Assembly: GCF_900102925.1 (NCBI RefSeq)
Contig: NZ_FNKI01000002.1
Location: forward strand, 434,001-498,000
From: Flagellimonas zhangzhouensis
GTDB lineage: Bacteria > Bacteroidota > Bacteroidia > Flavobacteriales > Flavobacteriaceae
DNA: 64,000 nucleotides
Direction: 5' to 3'
The notes under the pieces are model-generated. The model was given only the letters and a program-made list of their open reading frames with translations, was not told the DNA's origin and made no database searches. The position numbers and the translations under genes were made by a program. Of the stretch, positions 17,025 through 25,322 are shown piece by piece. Each line of letters opens with the position of its first letter. Position 1 is the stretch's first letter.

Positions 17025-17143
17025 ATCAAACTATCTTTTACAGACTATAATGATAGATAGATTACATTTTTCTAGAACCTGATCAATAAATAAAAGCATC
17101 AACGGCCTTTTAGGTTGCTTGTTATAAATTGAATAATGCGGAA

Positions 17144-19342
17144 ATGAGCCTAATGAACACCGATTTGCATTCTTCCCTCAAAAAATATTTTGGTTTCTCA
17201 AAATTTAAAGGTTTACAGGAAGGTGTTATTGAAAATATTCTAAACAATAATGACACCTTCGTTATCATGCCCACAGGGGGTGGAAAATCCCTTTGTTATC
17301 AGTTGCCAGCCTTAATGAAAGAAGGTACGGCCATTGTCGTTTCTCCATTGATTGCTTTAATGAAAAACCAGGTGGATGCCATTCGCGGTATATCCGAACA
17401 GAATGGGATTGCCCATGTGTTGAACTCTTCGTTGACCAAAACGGAGGTAAAACAAGTAAAGGAAGATATTACAAATGGTGTTACTAAATTGCTTTATGTA
17501 GCACCTGAATCCTTGACTAAGGAAGAAAATATTGAGTTTTTAAGAGGTGTACAGCTTTCTTTTGTTGCAGTGGACGAAGCACATTGTATTTCGGAATGGG
17601 GACACGACTTTAGACCAGAATACCGAAACTTGAAAGCGATTATCAGCCGTTTGGGGGATGATATTCCAATTATTGGGCTTACTGCAACGGCAACGCCAAA
17701 GGTGCAAGAAGATATTATCAAAAACTTGGGAATGAATGATGCTAAAGTATTTAAAGCTTCATTCAACCGTCCCAACTTGTTTTATGAAGTGCGTCCAAAG
17801 ACCAAGAATGTGGATGCCGATATTATTCGGTTTGTGAAACAGCATCAAGGTAAATCTGGAATTGTGTATTGTTTGAGCCGCAAACGAGTGGAAGAACTAG
17901 CGCAGGTACTTCAGGTAAATGGAGTGAGTGCTGTACCTTATCATGCAGGTTTCGATGCCAAGACCCGTTCCAGATATCAAGATATGTTTTTGATGGAGGA
18001 AGTGGATGTGGTTGTGGCTACTATCGCCTTCGGAATGGGAATCGACAAACCCGACGTGCGTTTTGTGATTCACCATGATATTCCAAAAAGTATAGAAAGT
18101 TACTACCAAGAAACTGGTAGAGCTGGTCGTGATGGGGGTGAAGGGCACTGTTTGGCCTATTATTCCTATAAAGATGTTGAAAAGCTCGAAAAATTTATGT
18201 CGGGTAAACCAGTGGCTGAACAAGAAATCGGGAATGCATTACTTCAAGAGATTGTGGCCTATGCAGAAACTTCCATGTCGCGAAGAAAATTTATACTCCA
18301 TTATTTCGGTGAAGAATTTGATGCGGAAAATGGGGAGGGAGCCGATATGGATGATAACACCCGTAATCCAAAACCTAAAGAAGAAGCTAAGGATGAAGTG
18401 GTCAAACTATTGACCGTGGTTCAGGACACCAATGAAAAATTTAAGACCAAGGAAATAGTTAGGATTTTGGTTGGGAAAACCAATGCCATGATTTCTTCCC
18501 ATAAAACAGACGAAAAACCGTTCTTCGGTATAGGAAAGGAAAAAGACAAAGCGTATTGGATGGCCTTGGTACGTCAAGTATTAGTGGCTGGATTACTTAA
18601 AAAGGAAATTGAGCGCTATGGAATCTTGCATATGACCAAAGAGGGAAAACAATTTTTGGAGCAGCCAGATTCCTTTATGATGACGAAAGACCATGTGTAT
18701 TCCGAAACCGCAGATGATAATGTGGTAACGGCTGCCAAAGGAAGTGGCGGAGCCGATGATAATTTGCTCAAGCTTTTAAAAGATCTTCGTAAAAAGGAGG
18801 CTCAAAAAAGAGATGTGCCACCTTTTGTGGTGTTCCAAGATCCATCATTGGAAGATATGTCCTTGAAATATCCGATTGACATGCAAGAATTACTCAATAT
18901 TCAAGGTGTTGGTGAGGGTAAGGCAAAAAAATATGGAAAACCATTCATAGATCTGATCGCAAAATATGTGGATGAAAATGAAATTGTTCGCCCAGATGAC
19001 CTTGTGGTTAAAAGTACAGGTGCCAATTCAGCCTTAAAATTATTTGTGATTCAAAGTGTCGATAGAAAATTATCGTTGGATGATATTGCTTCGGCCAAAG
19101 GTTTGGAACTCTCTGAATTGATCAAGGAAATGGAACAAATCGTGTTCAGTGGCACAAAACTGAACATTGGTTATTGGATAGATGAGATTCTTGATGAAGA
19201 CCAACAAGAAGAAATCCATGATTACTTTTTGGAGGCCGATACCGATTCCATTAAAGCTGCAATTGAAGAATTTGAAGGGGATTACGAAGATGAAGAACTC
19301 CGATTATATCGACTTAAATTTATAAGTGAAGTGGCGAATTAA
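17144..19342 (+). CDS. recQ: ATP-dependent DNA helicase RecQ
   Basis: A 3'-5' DNA helicase of recombination and repair. The helicase core has FKGLQEGVIENIL (Q-like motif), PTGGGKSLCYQLP (I), VDEAHCISEWGHDFRPEY (II), GLTATATP (III) and QETGRAGRDGGEG (VI). At about residue 376 the RQC domain begins SMSRRKFILHYFGEEFD, but the four cysteines that bind zinc in E. coli RecQ are all absent. The HRDC domain (about 560-640) shows IDMQELLNIQGVGEGKAKKY, and a winged-helix-like tail follows. The product has 732 residues. A TTG at 17129 is possible, but ATG 17144 (or ATG 17153) gives the usual NTDLHSSLKKYFGF opening. Confidence 0.95.
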   Translation: MSLMNTDLHSSLKKYFGFSKFKGLQEGVIENILNNNDTFVIMPTGGGKSLCYQLPALMKEGTAIVVSPLIALMKNQVDAIRGISEQNGIAHVLNSSLTKTEVKQVKEDITNGVTKLLYVAPESLTKEENIEFLRGVQLSFVAVDEAHCISEWGHDFRPEYRNLKAIISRLGDDIPIIGLTATATPKVQEDIIKNLGMNDAKVFKASFNRPNLFYEVRPKTKNVDADIIRFVKQHQGKSGIVYCLSRKRVEELAQVLQVNGVSAVPYHAGFDAKTRSRYQDMFLMEEVDVVVATIAFGMGIDKPDVRFVIHHDIPKSIESYYQETGRAGRDGGEGHCLAYYSYKDVEKLEKFMSGKPVAEQEIGNALLQEIVAYAETSMSRRKFILHYFGEEFDAENGEGADMDDNTRNPKPKEEAKDEVVKLLTVVQDTNEKFKTKEIVRILVGKTNAMISSHKTDEKPFFGIGKEKDKAYWMALVRQVLVAGLLKKEIERYGILHMTKEGKQFLEQPDSFMMTKDHVYSETADDNVVTAAKGSGGADDNLLKLLKDLRKKEAQKRDVPPFVVFQDPSLEDMSLKYPIDMQELLNIQGVGEGKAKKYGKPFIDLIAKYVDENEIVRPDDLVVKSTGANSALKLFVIQSVDRKLSLDDIASAKGLELSELIKEMEQIVFSGTKLNIGYWIDEILDEDQQEEIHDYFLEADTDSIKAAIEEFEGDYEDEELRLYRLKFISEVAN

Positions 19343-19353
19343 TATTCGCCACT
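19330..19353. terminator. Palindrome at convergent gene ends
   Basis: AGTGGCGAAT-TAAT-ATTCGCCACT is a perfect 10-bp stem with a four-base loop. The last codons and TAA stops of recQ (plus) and of the CCC-motif gene (minus) both lie inside it. There is no long T run after it on either strand, so it may act as a weak bidirectional terminator or 3' stabiliser. Confidence 0.6.
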
Positions 19354-19650
19354 AAATTCTCCTGCCGTTATCAAGGCAACTATTAATCCAAAATATAGAA
19401 TAAACAGCACTAGGTAAATTAAGGCAACGGCTATGCCGATATAGCTCAATATCTTGCCTGTTTTTACACTGCTGAAATCCGAATAGCTTTCTGGACTTTG
19501 TTCATACAGTTGTGTTACGGATTTAGCTTTTGTTAATCCGACGATACTAAAAATGGCACCAAATGGACCACAGCAAATCAGGGTGCCAACAATGGAGAGG
19601 ATCCCCATGGTTAGCACCGTGCTTGCCCCTGGTAAGGGTTGTTGGCTCAT
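19339..19650 (-). CDS. CCC-motif small membrane protein, copy 1
   Basis: A 103-residue protein with two or three membrane helices. The first helix contains ILSIVGTLICCGPFGAIFS, a paired-cysteine motif, and is followed by the cytosolic segment YEQSPESYSDFSSVKTGKIL. That segment closely parallels YAENPEMYEGVQSVKTGRIL in the next gene, so the two are paralogues. In Bacteroidota such proteins are annotated as CCC-motif membrane proteins of unknown function. The gene follows its paralogue by nine bases. The C-terminus is encoded inside the palindrome shared with recQ. Confidence 0.75.
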   Translation of the reverse strand: MSQQPLPGASTVLTMGILSIVGTLICCGPFGAIFSIVGLTKAKSVTQLYEQSPESYSDFSSVKTGKILSYIGIAVALIYLVLFILYFGLIVALITAGEFSGEY

Positions 19651-19659
19651 ATAAATTGT

Positions 19660-19986
19660 TTATTGATATTGCTCTAAAATTTCTTGCATTCTTTGTGGGT
19701 CTTGCAAGGTATCCCATCCGAAGAAAGAAATGGCCCAAATCATGTAGCCCATGGCCAAAACGTTTAATACGATACCGATGATGGCAAGAATTCTTCCTGT
19801 TTTTACCGATTGAACACCCTCATACATTTCTGGGTTTTCCGCATACAGTTTTAAGGCTTTATTGGCCAAAACCAGACCAATAATACCAAAAATAAGACCG
19901 ATAACCCCATAACAGCAACAAGTAATGATTGATATAATACCAAAGACCAAGATCAGGGTTGCGTTGGGTAATTTTTGTTGTTCCAT
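19660..19986 (-). CDS. CCC-motif small membrane protein, copy 2
   Basis: A 108-residue paralogue of the downstream gene. It carries GIISIITCCCYGVIGLIFG with three consecutive cysteines in the first helix. A cytosolic loop KLYAENPEMYEGVQSVKTGR follows, then a second helix (ILAIIGIVLNVLAMGYMIW) and a short polar tail. The cysteine cluster at the membrane face could bind metal or be acylated, but nothing here proves it. The gene lies 11 bases after the DUF2752 gene. Related families in this phylum co-occur with DUF2752, so a shared complex is a reasonable inference. Confidence 0.78.
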   Translation of the reverse strand: MEQQKLPNATLILVFGIISIITCCCYGVIGLIFGIIGLVLANKALKLYAENPEMYEGVQSVKTGRILAIIGIVLNVLAMGYMIWAISFFGWDTLQDPQRMQEILEQYQ

Positions 19987-19997
19987 ATTTTAAAGTT

Positions 19998-20318
19998 TTA
20001 ATTAAAAAGGTTGTTCATTTTTAAAACGTAACTCACAATGATGGTGCCTGCTGTAATCAACATTAAAACCAACTTGATCTGTTGGGCAAACTTAAATTTG
20101 ACAAAAAGGTTGGTGGTCAAAAAAAGTAGTAAAAAAATAATGGGATATACTGCAGGGTACATGTGAAAAGCATCAACAAACCTACCATGAAGCAAAAGGT
20201 CTACGGATCGTTGCATACCACAGCCAGGGCAATCCAGCCCAAACAATTTTTTGTTGAGACAGGGTAGCATGTAATCCTTCAAGCTGATAGCGAATATGGT
20301 TAGTTTTAGCTGCATCAT
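19998..20318 (-). CDS. DUF2752 membrane protein
   Basis: A small membrane protein with the DUF2752 hallmark MLPCLNKKLFGLDCPGCGMQ at about residues 17-36. The CPGCG cysteines sit at the membrane edge, and two helices follow (YPAVYPIIFLLLFLTTNLF and LVLMLITAGTIIVSYVL). Function is unknown. A TTG at 20405 would add 29 residues and overlap the divergent Smr gene, so I prefer the ATG-ATG pair at 20318/20315, giving about 106 residues. An ATG at 20270 is also possible and would still keep the motif. It heads the run DUF2752-CCC-CCC. Confidence 0.8.
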   Translation of the reverse strand: MMQLKLTIFAISLKDYMLPCLNKKLFGLDCPGCGMQRSVDLLLHGRFVDAFHMYPAVYPIIFLLLFLTTNLFVKFKFAQQIKLVLMLITAGTIIVSYVLKMNNLFN

Positions 20319-20398
20319 TGCCTGTATTGGCCGAAAAATACTATTATTTTTGTATTCGGGTTTAACTTTTACATCATTTTTTACGTCAGCAATGGAAT

Positions 20399-20941
20399 AT
20401 GGCAAAATTTAAAGCAGGAGATAGGGTTGAGGTATTGGATGAGGCCATTTCTGGTATTGTGGATGCTGTTATGGGTGATCAGGTTACTTTAATTACCGAT
20501 GAAGGTTTTCCGATGCGTTACAATGCTGCCGAATTGGTTAAAATTGAAGGAAGAATTGCCGTGTCCAACCATGAGGTTGCCAAGGTCAAAGGAGAAAAGG
20601 AGCTTCCGAAAAGGAGGAAAACTATCGCCGTAAAACCCAAAGAGCGAAGTGCTCCCAAAATGGAGGTGGACCTACATATTCATCAATTGGTAAAATCGAC
20701 CAGAGGGATGACCAAATTTGATATGCTCAATGTGCAAATGGATACCGCAAGACGGCAATTGGAGTTTGCCATTGATAAACGTATACAAAAAGTAGTGTTT
20801 ATCCATGGGGTGGGTGAGGGAGTACTCAAAGAAGAGCTACATTATCTTTTTGGTCGGTATGACAATGTAAAATACTACGATGCCGATTACCAAAAGTACG
20901 GTCTGGGCGCCACCGAGGTATATATTTATCAGAATCCTTAA
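20399..20941 (+). CDS. Smr-domain protein (DUF2027-like N-terminus)
   Basis: A 180-residue cytosolic protein. Residues 1-60 form an SH3-like domain (KFKAGDRVEVLDEAISGIV), then a basic linker KELPKRRKTIAVKPKERS follows. The Smr domain covers about 95-180, with the key blocks VDLHIHQLV, QLEFAIDKRIQKVVFIHGVG and a final VYIYQNP. The DLHIH and HGVGEGVLK motifs match the nuclease-like Smr domain of MutS2, but there is no MutS part. Nuclease or RNA-binding activity is inference. Divergent from the DUF2752 gene; the stop abuts a convergent lipoprotein gene. Confidence 0.85.
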   Translation: MAKFKAGDRVEVLDEAISGIVDAVMGDQVTLITDEGFPMRYNAAELVKIEGRIAVSNHEVAKVKGEKELPKRRKTIAVKPKERSAPKMEVDLHIHQLVKSTRGMTKFDMLNVQMDTARRQLEFAIDKRIQKVVFIHGVGEGVLKEELHYLFGRYDNVKYYDADYQKYGLGATEVYIYQNP

Positions 20942-21456
20942 GGGATTGCGGTGGTGACTTCCCCGAACTCACTAATCGTTAAATTGGTGATTCGTTCATC
21001 ACTTCCTGTGATAAAAGAGATGCCACTCAATTGAATAGTGTGCAAGAACTGGGTGCTGTCATCTGGATTCACAATAGTGGTAATGATTACGGATCCATCT
21101 TCGGCAACCACTTCATCGGTTACAACTGGGTCGGCGGGAGGAATGTTATCGCAAAAATAGCCGTCATCCACATCATCGTTAAAAATACGGTAAGTAACTT
21201 GTGATCTGCCAGGAACTGCACTTTCAGTAATTACCGTTTCACCAACCACACCATTGTTCAAAACGCCGCTTTGCAATTCTAGAATCAAGACCTGATCCTC
21301 ATTTATTTTAAATAAAAGGTTGGCAGTAGTTCGACTAGGTGCTGTGCAATAGTCTATCGCAATGCTGTCAAAATCTATGGTTTCTATACTCAAATCGCCA
21401 TCGCTACAAGAAACAATCGTTGCTACAGATAGCATTAAAAAGAAAAATTTCCTCAT
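20938..21456 (-). CDS. Hypothetical lipoprotein
   Basis: A 172-residue protein with a lipoprotein leader MRKFFFLMLSVATIVSCSDG (Cys17 followed by Ser-Asp, common in Bacteroidota lipoproteins). The mature chain is acidic and beta-rich, with two cysteines (IDYCTAP and YFCDNIPPADP) that could form a disulfide. I do not recognise a family. The TAA overlaps the Smr gene stop by four bases from the opposite strand. The -7 box at 21461-21468 ends only five bases before the ATG, so the mRNA may be leaderless or nearly so. Confidence 0.7.
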   Translation of the reverse strand: MRKFFFLMLSVATIVSCSDGDLSIETIDFDSIAIDYCTAPSRTTANLLFKINEDQVLILELQSGVLNNGVVGETVITESAVPGRSQVTYRIFNDDVDDGYFCDNIPPADPVVTDEVVAEDGSVIITTIVNPDDSTQFLHTIQLSGISFITGSDERITNLTISEFGEVTTAIP

Positions 21457-21460
21457 GCGT

Positions 21461-21468
21461 CAAATTTA
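21461..21468 (-). promoter_or_regulatory. -7 box of the lipoprotein gene (TAAATTTG)
   Basis: A perfect TAnnTTTG match on the minus strand immediately before the ATG at 21456, predicting a transcript start at or next to the start codon. Confidence 0.45.
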
Positions 21469-21533
21469 AAGTAATTCCAATGTAATACCCCAATCCTATG
21501 ACTTACTTTCTGAGAAATTAACTTTATTTCCTG

Positions 21534-21541
21534 TACTTTTG
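21534..21541 (+). promoter_or_regulatory. -7 box of the cysteine desulfurase gene (TACTTTTG)
   Basis: A perfect TAnnTTTG match 25 bases before the ATG at 21566. It contains the TTG that might be read as an upstream start, which argues against that start. Confidence 0.55.
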
Positions 21542-21565
21542 CATCGCAAAAAATTCAACTTGACC

Positions 21566-22714
21566 ATGCAAAAAGTGTATTTGGACAATGCGGCAACCAC
21601 GCAGGTAAGGGACGAAGTGATCAACAGAATGCAGGAGGCTCTTGCTACGTTTTATGGCAATCCTTCATCAACCCACAGTTTTGGTCGTTCGGCTAAGACC
21701 GCTGTGGAGAAAGCCCGTAAAACCATTGCCAAAACCTTGAATGCGCAACCATCGGAAATTATATTTACTTCTGGTGGAACCGAAGCGGACAATATGATTC
21801 TACGTTGTTCAGTTCGCGATTTGGGTGTTGAGACCATTATTACTTCCAAAATTGAGCATCATGCTGTTTTGCATACAGTGGAAGAGTTGGAAAAGGAATA
21901 CGGAATTCAAGTATTTTATGTGGACTTGGATGAGGTAGGTAATCCCAAATTGGACCATTTGGAGCAATTGCTAAAGCAAGATGATTCCAAAAAGTTGGTG
22001 AGCTTGATGCATGTAAACAACGAAATTGGAAATATTACGGATATCGCTGCTGTTGGAGCTCTTTGTAGAGAGAATGATGCGCTTTTTCATTCAGATACCG
22101 TGCAATCCATTGGACATTATGCTTGGGATTTACAAAACGTACCGATTGATTTTATGACTGCTGCGGCCCATAAATTTCATGGTCCAAAAGGAATCGGTTT
22201 TGCGTTTATCCGAAAGAATTCTGGTTTAAAGCCGTTGATTGTTGGAGGAGCCCAAGAAAGAGGTTTTAGAGCTGGCACAGAGCCTTTCCATAACATTGTT
22301 GGGTTGGAAGAAGCCTTTATTAAAGCTTACGAGCATTTGGATGAAGAGACCGAAACGGTTAAAGAGCTTAAGCAATACTTTCTAGATAAAATCAAAGAAG
22401 AAATTCCTGGAGTTATTTTCAATGGGCTATCTGCTGATTTGGAAAAAAGCACCTATACCTTGGCCAGTGTGCGTTTGCCCTTCGATAAACAAAAAGGGTT
22501 GATGTTGCTGTTCCATTTGGATATGAAAGGAATTGCATGCTCTAAAGGAAGTGCTTGCCAGTCTGGTAGTGATATGGGGTCGCACGTACTTTCCGAAATT
22601 ATGAGCGGAACTGAATTGGAAAAACCATCACTTCGTTTTTCATTCTCCATGTACAACACCAAAGAAGAATTGGATTATACCATTCAGGTGTTGAAGGAGT
22701 TTGCGGAGAATTAA
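21566..22714 (+). CDS. Cysteine desulfurase, NifS/IscS class
   Basis: A PLP enzyme that takes sulfur from cysteine for Fe-S clusters or tRNA thiolation. The N-terminus VYLDNAATTQVRDEV is classic. PLP-binding features are the histidine block SKIEHHAVLHTVE and lysine in AAAHKFHGPKGIG (about residue 200). The persulfide cysteine lies in SKGSACQSGSDMGSHVL (about 330), in the long flexible loop of the class I/IscS-like group. Length is 382 residues. I chose the ATG at 21566, since an upstream TTG lies in the promoter. No iscU or suf genes adjoin it, so the target pathway is not shown. It is convergent with the next gene, with stops overlapping. Confidence 0.95.
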   Translation: MQKVYLDNAATTQVRDEVINRMQEALATFYGNPSSTHSFGRSAKTAVEKARKTIAKTLNAQPSEIIFTSGGTEADNMILRCSVRDLGVETIITSKIEHHAVLHTVEELEKEYGIQVFYVDLDEVGNPKLDHLEQLLKQDDSKKLVSLMHVNNEIGNITDIAAVGALCRENDALFHSDTVQSIGHYAWDLQNVPIDFMTAAAHKFHGPKGIGFAFIRKNSGLKPLIVGGAQERGFRAGTEPFHNIVGLEEAFIKAYEHLDEETETVKELKQYFLDKIKEEIPGVIFNGLSADLEKSTYTLASVRLPFDKQKGLMLLFHLDMKGIACSKGSACQSGSDMGSHVLSEIMSGTELEKPSLRFSFSMYNTKEELDYTIQVLKEFAEN

Positions 22715-23358
22715 TTTCTATCTCTCTTTTTATCTTTATCGTAAGGAAATTTACGGGAAGCCGTTTTCATCATTTTATCGATGAGTTCGGTGGTGTTCTT
22801 ACCCGTTTTTTTGGTGATGGCATTTTCAAACTTCCAAAGGAGTTTTCCTGTATCACCATCACTCACCTTAACACCAATACGGCCGTAATTTGCATCTCCG
22901 CTGAAGTAATCCAAAATACTGAAATCTGTGGGCACGCCTTCTGAAAGTAAAATGTTTAGATTGAGATTGCCACTGATAATCCCGTCTACCTCCAAAATTT
23001 TACAAAGCTCTTGGGTGGTGTAAGTATCTATATTGTTGTAGTCAATATTGTTTTGGGACAAAATCGCATTGGTGTTCGTAATATTCTGAAAATCCACATT
23101 GAACTTTTTACGCTTTTTCCGTTTGGAAAAATAGGTTTCCAAAGCATTCTGTACCGCATAGCCCTCTTTTTCGGCCAACACTTTCAAATCGTTTTGATCT
23201 ACGGCTTCCTTAAGCTCTAAATGTGCAATAAAGGGTACAATTGCCAAAACCTCATGATCTTGTGAGAGCGCATCAAAACGAATATTCTCATAAATGTTCT
23301 TTTGGGCAGATGCACATGTAGTGATCAGTAAAGCAAAAAAGAAAACAATATTTTTCAT
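22711..23358 (-). CDS. Secreted protein of unknown function
   Basis: A 215-residue product with a signal peptide (MKNIVFFFALLITTCASAQ). An upstream ATG at 23382 would put nine residues ahead of it, so I start at 23358. The mature part holds FDALSQDHEVLAIVPF, a basic cluster FSKRKKRKKFNVDF and the segment TQELCKILEVDGIISGNLNL. A strand DGDTGKLLWKFENAITKKTG follows. The I-L-E-V-D-G-I-I-S-G style resembles periplasmic proteins that compute outer-membrane assembly parameters (CsgG/FlgO-like folds), but the similarity is too weak to name a family. A -7 box lies about 90 bases upstream, at 23451-23458. Confidence 0.65.
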   Translation of the reverse strand: MKNIVFFFALLITTCASAQKNIYENIRFDALSQDHEVLAIVPFIAHLELKEAVDQNDLKVLAEKEGYAVQNALETYFSKRKKRKKFNVDFQNITNTNAILSQNNIDYNNIDTYTTQELCKILEVDGIISGNLNLNILLSEGVPTDFSILDYFSGDANYGRIGVKVSDGDTGKLLWKFENAITKKTGKNTTELIDKMMKTASRKFPYDKDKKRDRN

Positions 23359-23450
23359 CAATAAATTTTTAGTTAAGCACATGAGGTTTTTGGGGTTGGC
23401 TTAAAAATAAATTCAAATACCAATCAGGTATGGAGTTTTAATTTCGGTTG

Positions 23451-23458
23451 CAAAAATA
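23451..23458 (-). promoter_or_regulatory. -7 box (TATTTTTG) of the 22.7-23.4 kb gene
   Basis: A perfect TAnnTTTG on the minus strand, immediately after the stop of the upstream M23 peptidase gene. It implies a leader of about 85 bases. Confidence 0.4.
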
Positions 23459-23461
23459 AGG

Positions 23462-25153
23462 CTATTTCCTGAAAAAAGTTGTGCTATAGGTAGTTGAGTT
23501 TCCTACATTGTCCGTTACGGTAACAATCAGCTCGTTTTCTGTTTCGTTGGAAATATTGTCCTCAAAGTTATAGGTGATGGTGTTGTTCTTTGGTTCGTAT
23601 TCCATCAAGATCCATTTACCGTTCAAAGTAGCTGAATAGGTATCAATTCCACTTAAATCATCAGTTATTCGAAGACTTAGATAGCTAAAATTGTTCAGCC
23701 ATTGTTTCGCCTTAAAGTTTTTTGGTTTGATGGTTGGAGCAACACTGTCTTTTACTAAAGTATATGTTCCCAAGGTTCGGGTTCTCGTGGTAAACGATCC
23801 ATCTCTTTTATAGGTCGTGGAATGGGAAGGACGACCATCAATATCTAAATGGGCAATAAATAATTGGTCCCTGTCTTCTTGGGCATACTTGGAAGGGTCA
23901 AAACTAATCGTGAAATTCCTATGTGCCGCAACACTGTTGTCGTGAATGGTAATGGTGTCGTTGCCTTTTTCTAGGTTGATGTAGAAATCTTCATAAAATG
24001 TGTTGGCAGGAAAATACACCTTGGCCGCTCCCAAATCATAATTATTGGGTTTGCTGGCAATCACATAATTTTCGGTAGTTCTATCCTTTCTGGGAATTTT
24101 TACAGCTTCACGTTTGCCTTCAATGGGCACTACAAGTTTGGTGGTGTTCCCTTCAATATCAGCAATTAAAAACTCTACATTGTACGACATACCTTCGGTG
24201 ATATCAATTTTGCCATTGTTATAAAGGGTGTTGTAAATGCTAAGGTGATTATATGGCTCTTTGAATATTTTTTGAATGCGTTGGCGATGATCATAAAAAT
24301 GCTCGTAATCAATTAGGGTATTGATGTAGCGCGTTTCACCAAATGAAAAAGTCTCAAAATCGAAGTTGGAATACTCTCTTCCATTAACGATTTGTTTTAT
24401 GGAGTAAATCCCATTTTTATTGGCTGCCAAATCCAAGCGATCAAAGGTATTGATGCCAAAACCTATAGTTCCGATCGCACTCACCTTATCTGCCAAGAAA
24501 GAGCCATCTGCCTGTTTGGTGTAGTTTAATTGTATTTTTTCTTGACTCTGGTTCACCATGGCATCATCGGACAAGGGATAACCGTACAGCCCCAAAAGGG
24601 TGGGGTCGGTGGCATCCCGCACATCATATCCGTAAAGTAGTGGGTTGGTCGGTTTGCTGTTCACGCTGTTCCGAATTTCAAAATGCAAGTGTGGACCTGC
24701 AGAACCACCCGTATTTCCAGAATAGGCGATAGTATTCCCTTTAGTGACTTTGACTTCGCCATAATCGGGAAAAATTTCGACTTCGTAAGATTGCTTTTGG
24801 TATTGTACCTTTTTAACATAGGCCTCAATCTCTGGTGAAAATTTTTGCAAATGCCCGTAAACAGAGGTGTACCCATTCGGGTGGGCTACATAAAGCGCCT
24901 TGCCATACCCCCAATGTTTCACCACAATTCGTGTAATAGTACCATCCGAAATTGCCAAAACAGGTAAACCTTCGCGTTGCTGGGTTTTAATGTCGATACC
25001 TGAATGAAAATGATTGGAGCGTAATTCCCCAAAAGTCCCCGCCAAAACCAAGGGTATTTCCAAAGGTGATTGAAAGGATTCTTTGGGATAATCCATTTGG
25101 GCAGAAAGATGAAACACAATCAAAAAAAGAATGGGGAAAAGGCTTTTTTGCAT
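23462..25153 (-). CDS. M23-family peptidoglycan endopeptidase
   Basis: A 563-residue secreted protein with a signal peptide (residues 1-19, ending LSAQ). The M23/LytM zinc domain covers about 30-175: NHFHSGIDIKTQQREGLPV (His50, Asp54), HPNGYTSVYGHLQKFSP and GPHLHFEIRN provide the H-x3-D and HxH ligands. All ligand residues are visible, so it is probably catalytically active. The long C-terminal part (about 200-563) is beta-rich, with an Ig-like end (LIVTVTDNVGNSTTYST). Roles for such proteins include peptidoglycan remodelling and cell separation. It stands before the divergent zapB-like/zapA genes. Confidence 0.9.
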   Translation of the reverse strand: MQKSLFPILFLIVFHLSAQMDYPKESFQSPLEIPLVLAGTFGELRSNHFHSGIDIKTQQREGLPVLAISDGTITRIVVKHWGYGKALYVAHPNGYTSVYGHLQKFSPEIEAYVKKVQYQKQSYEVEIFPDYGEVKVTKGNTIAYSGNTGGSAGPHLHFEIRNSVNSKPTNPLLYGYDVRDATDPTLLGLYGYPLSDDAMVNQSQEKIQLNYTKQADGSFLADKVSAIGTIGFGINTFDRLDLAANKNGIYSIKQIVNGREYSNFDFETFSFGETRYINTLIDYEHFYDHRQRIQKIFKEPYNHLSIYNTLYNNGKIDITEGMSYNVEFLIADIEGNTTKLVVPIEGKREAVKIPRKDRTTENYVIASKPNNYDLGAAKVYFPANTFYEDFYINLEKGNDTITIHDNSVAAHRNFTISFDPSKYAQEDRDQLFIAHLDIDGRPSHSTTYKRDGSFTTRTRTLGTYTLVKDSVAPTIKPKNFKAKQWLNNFSYLSLRITDDLSGIDTYSATLNGKWILMEYEPKNNTITYNFEDNISNETENELIVTVTDNVGNSTTYSTTFFRK

Positions 25154-25265
25154 AAAGGACTTTATAATAAGTTACGAAAATAACCAATGTTTTGATCTCA
25201 AAAAAAAGGAATTAAGTTAGCATTCTGCACCTCAAGCATAGCTTTAAGAATAAATCTAAAAAGTA

Positions 25266-25296
25266 TTGCGAGGTTGTCCGAGGTTGGTTAACTTTG
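25266..25296 (+). promoter_or_regulatory. -33/-7 promoter of the zapA operon
   Basis: TTG at 25266-25268, a 20-base spacer, then TAACTTTG at 25289-25296 (perfect TAnnTTTG). The first ATG follows 26 bases later at 25323. The TTG at 25266 would otherwise look like an alternative start codon. Confidence 0.6.
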
Positions 25297-25322
25297 TGTT
25301 ATACGCATTGTCGTTTGCATAT

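Noticed and set aside
20319-20405. 29-residue extension of the DUF2752 protein from TTG
   Set aside because: It overlaps the divergent Smr gene, and the conserved motif lies well downstream.
21539-21565. TTG start for cysteine desulfurase
   Set aside because: The TTG is part of the TACTTTTG -7 box, and the first conserved residues begin at the ATG 27 bases later.
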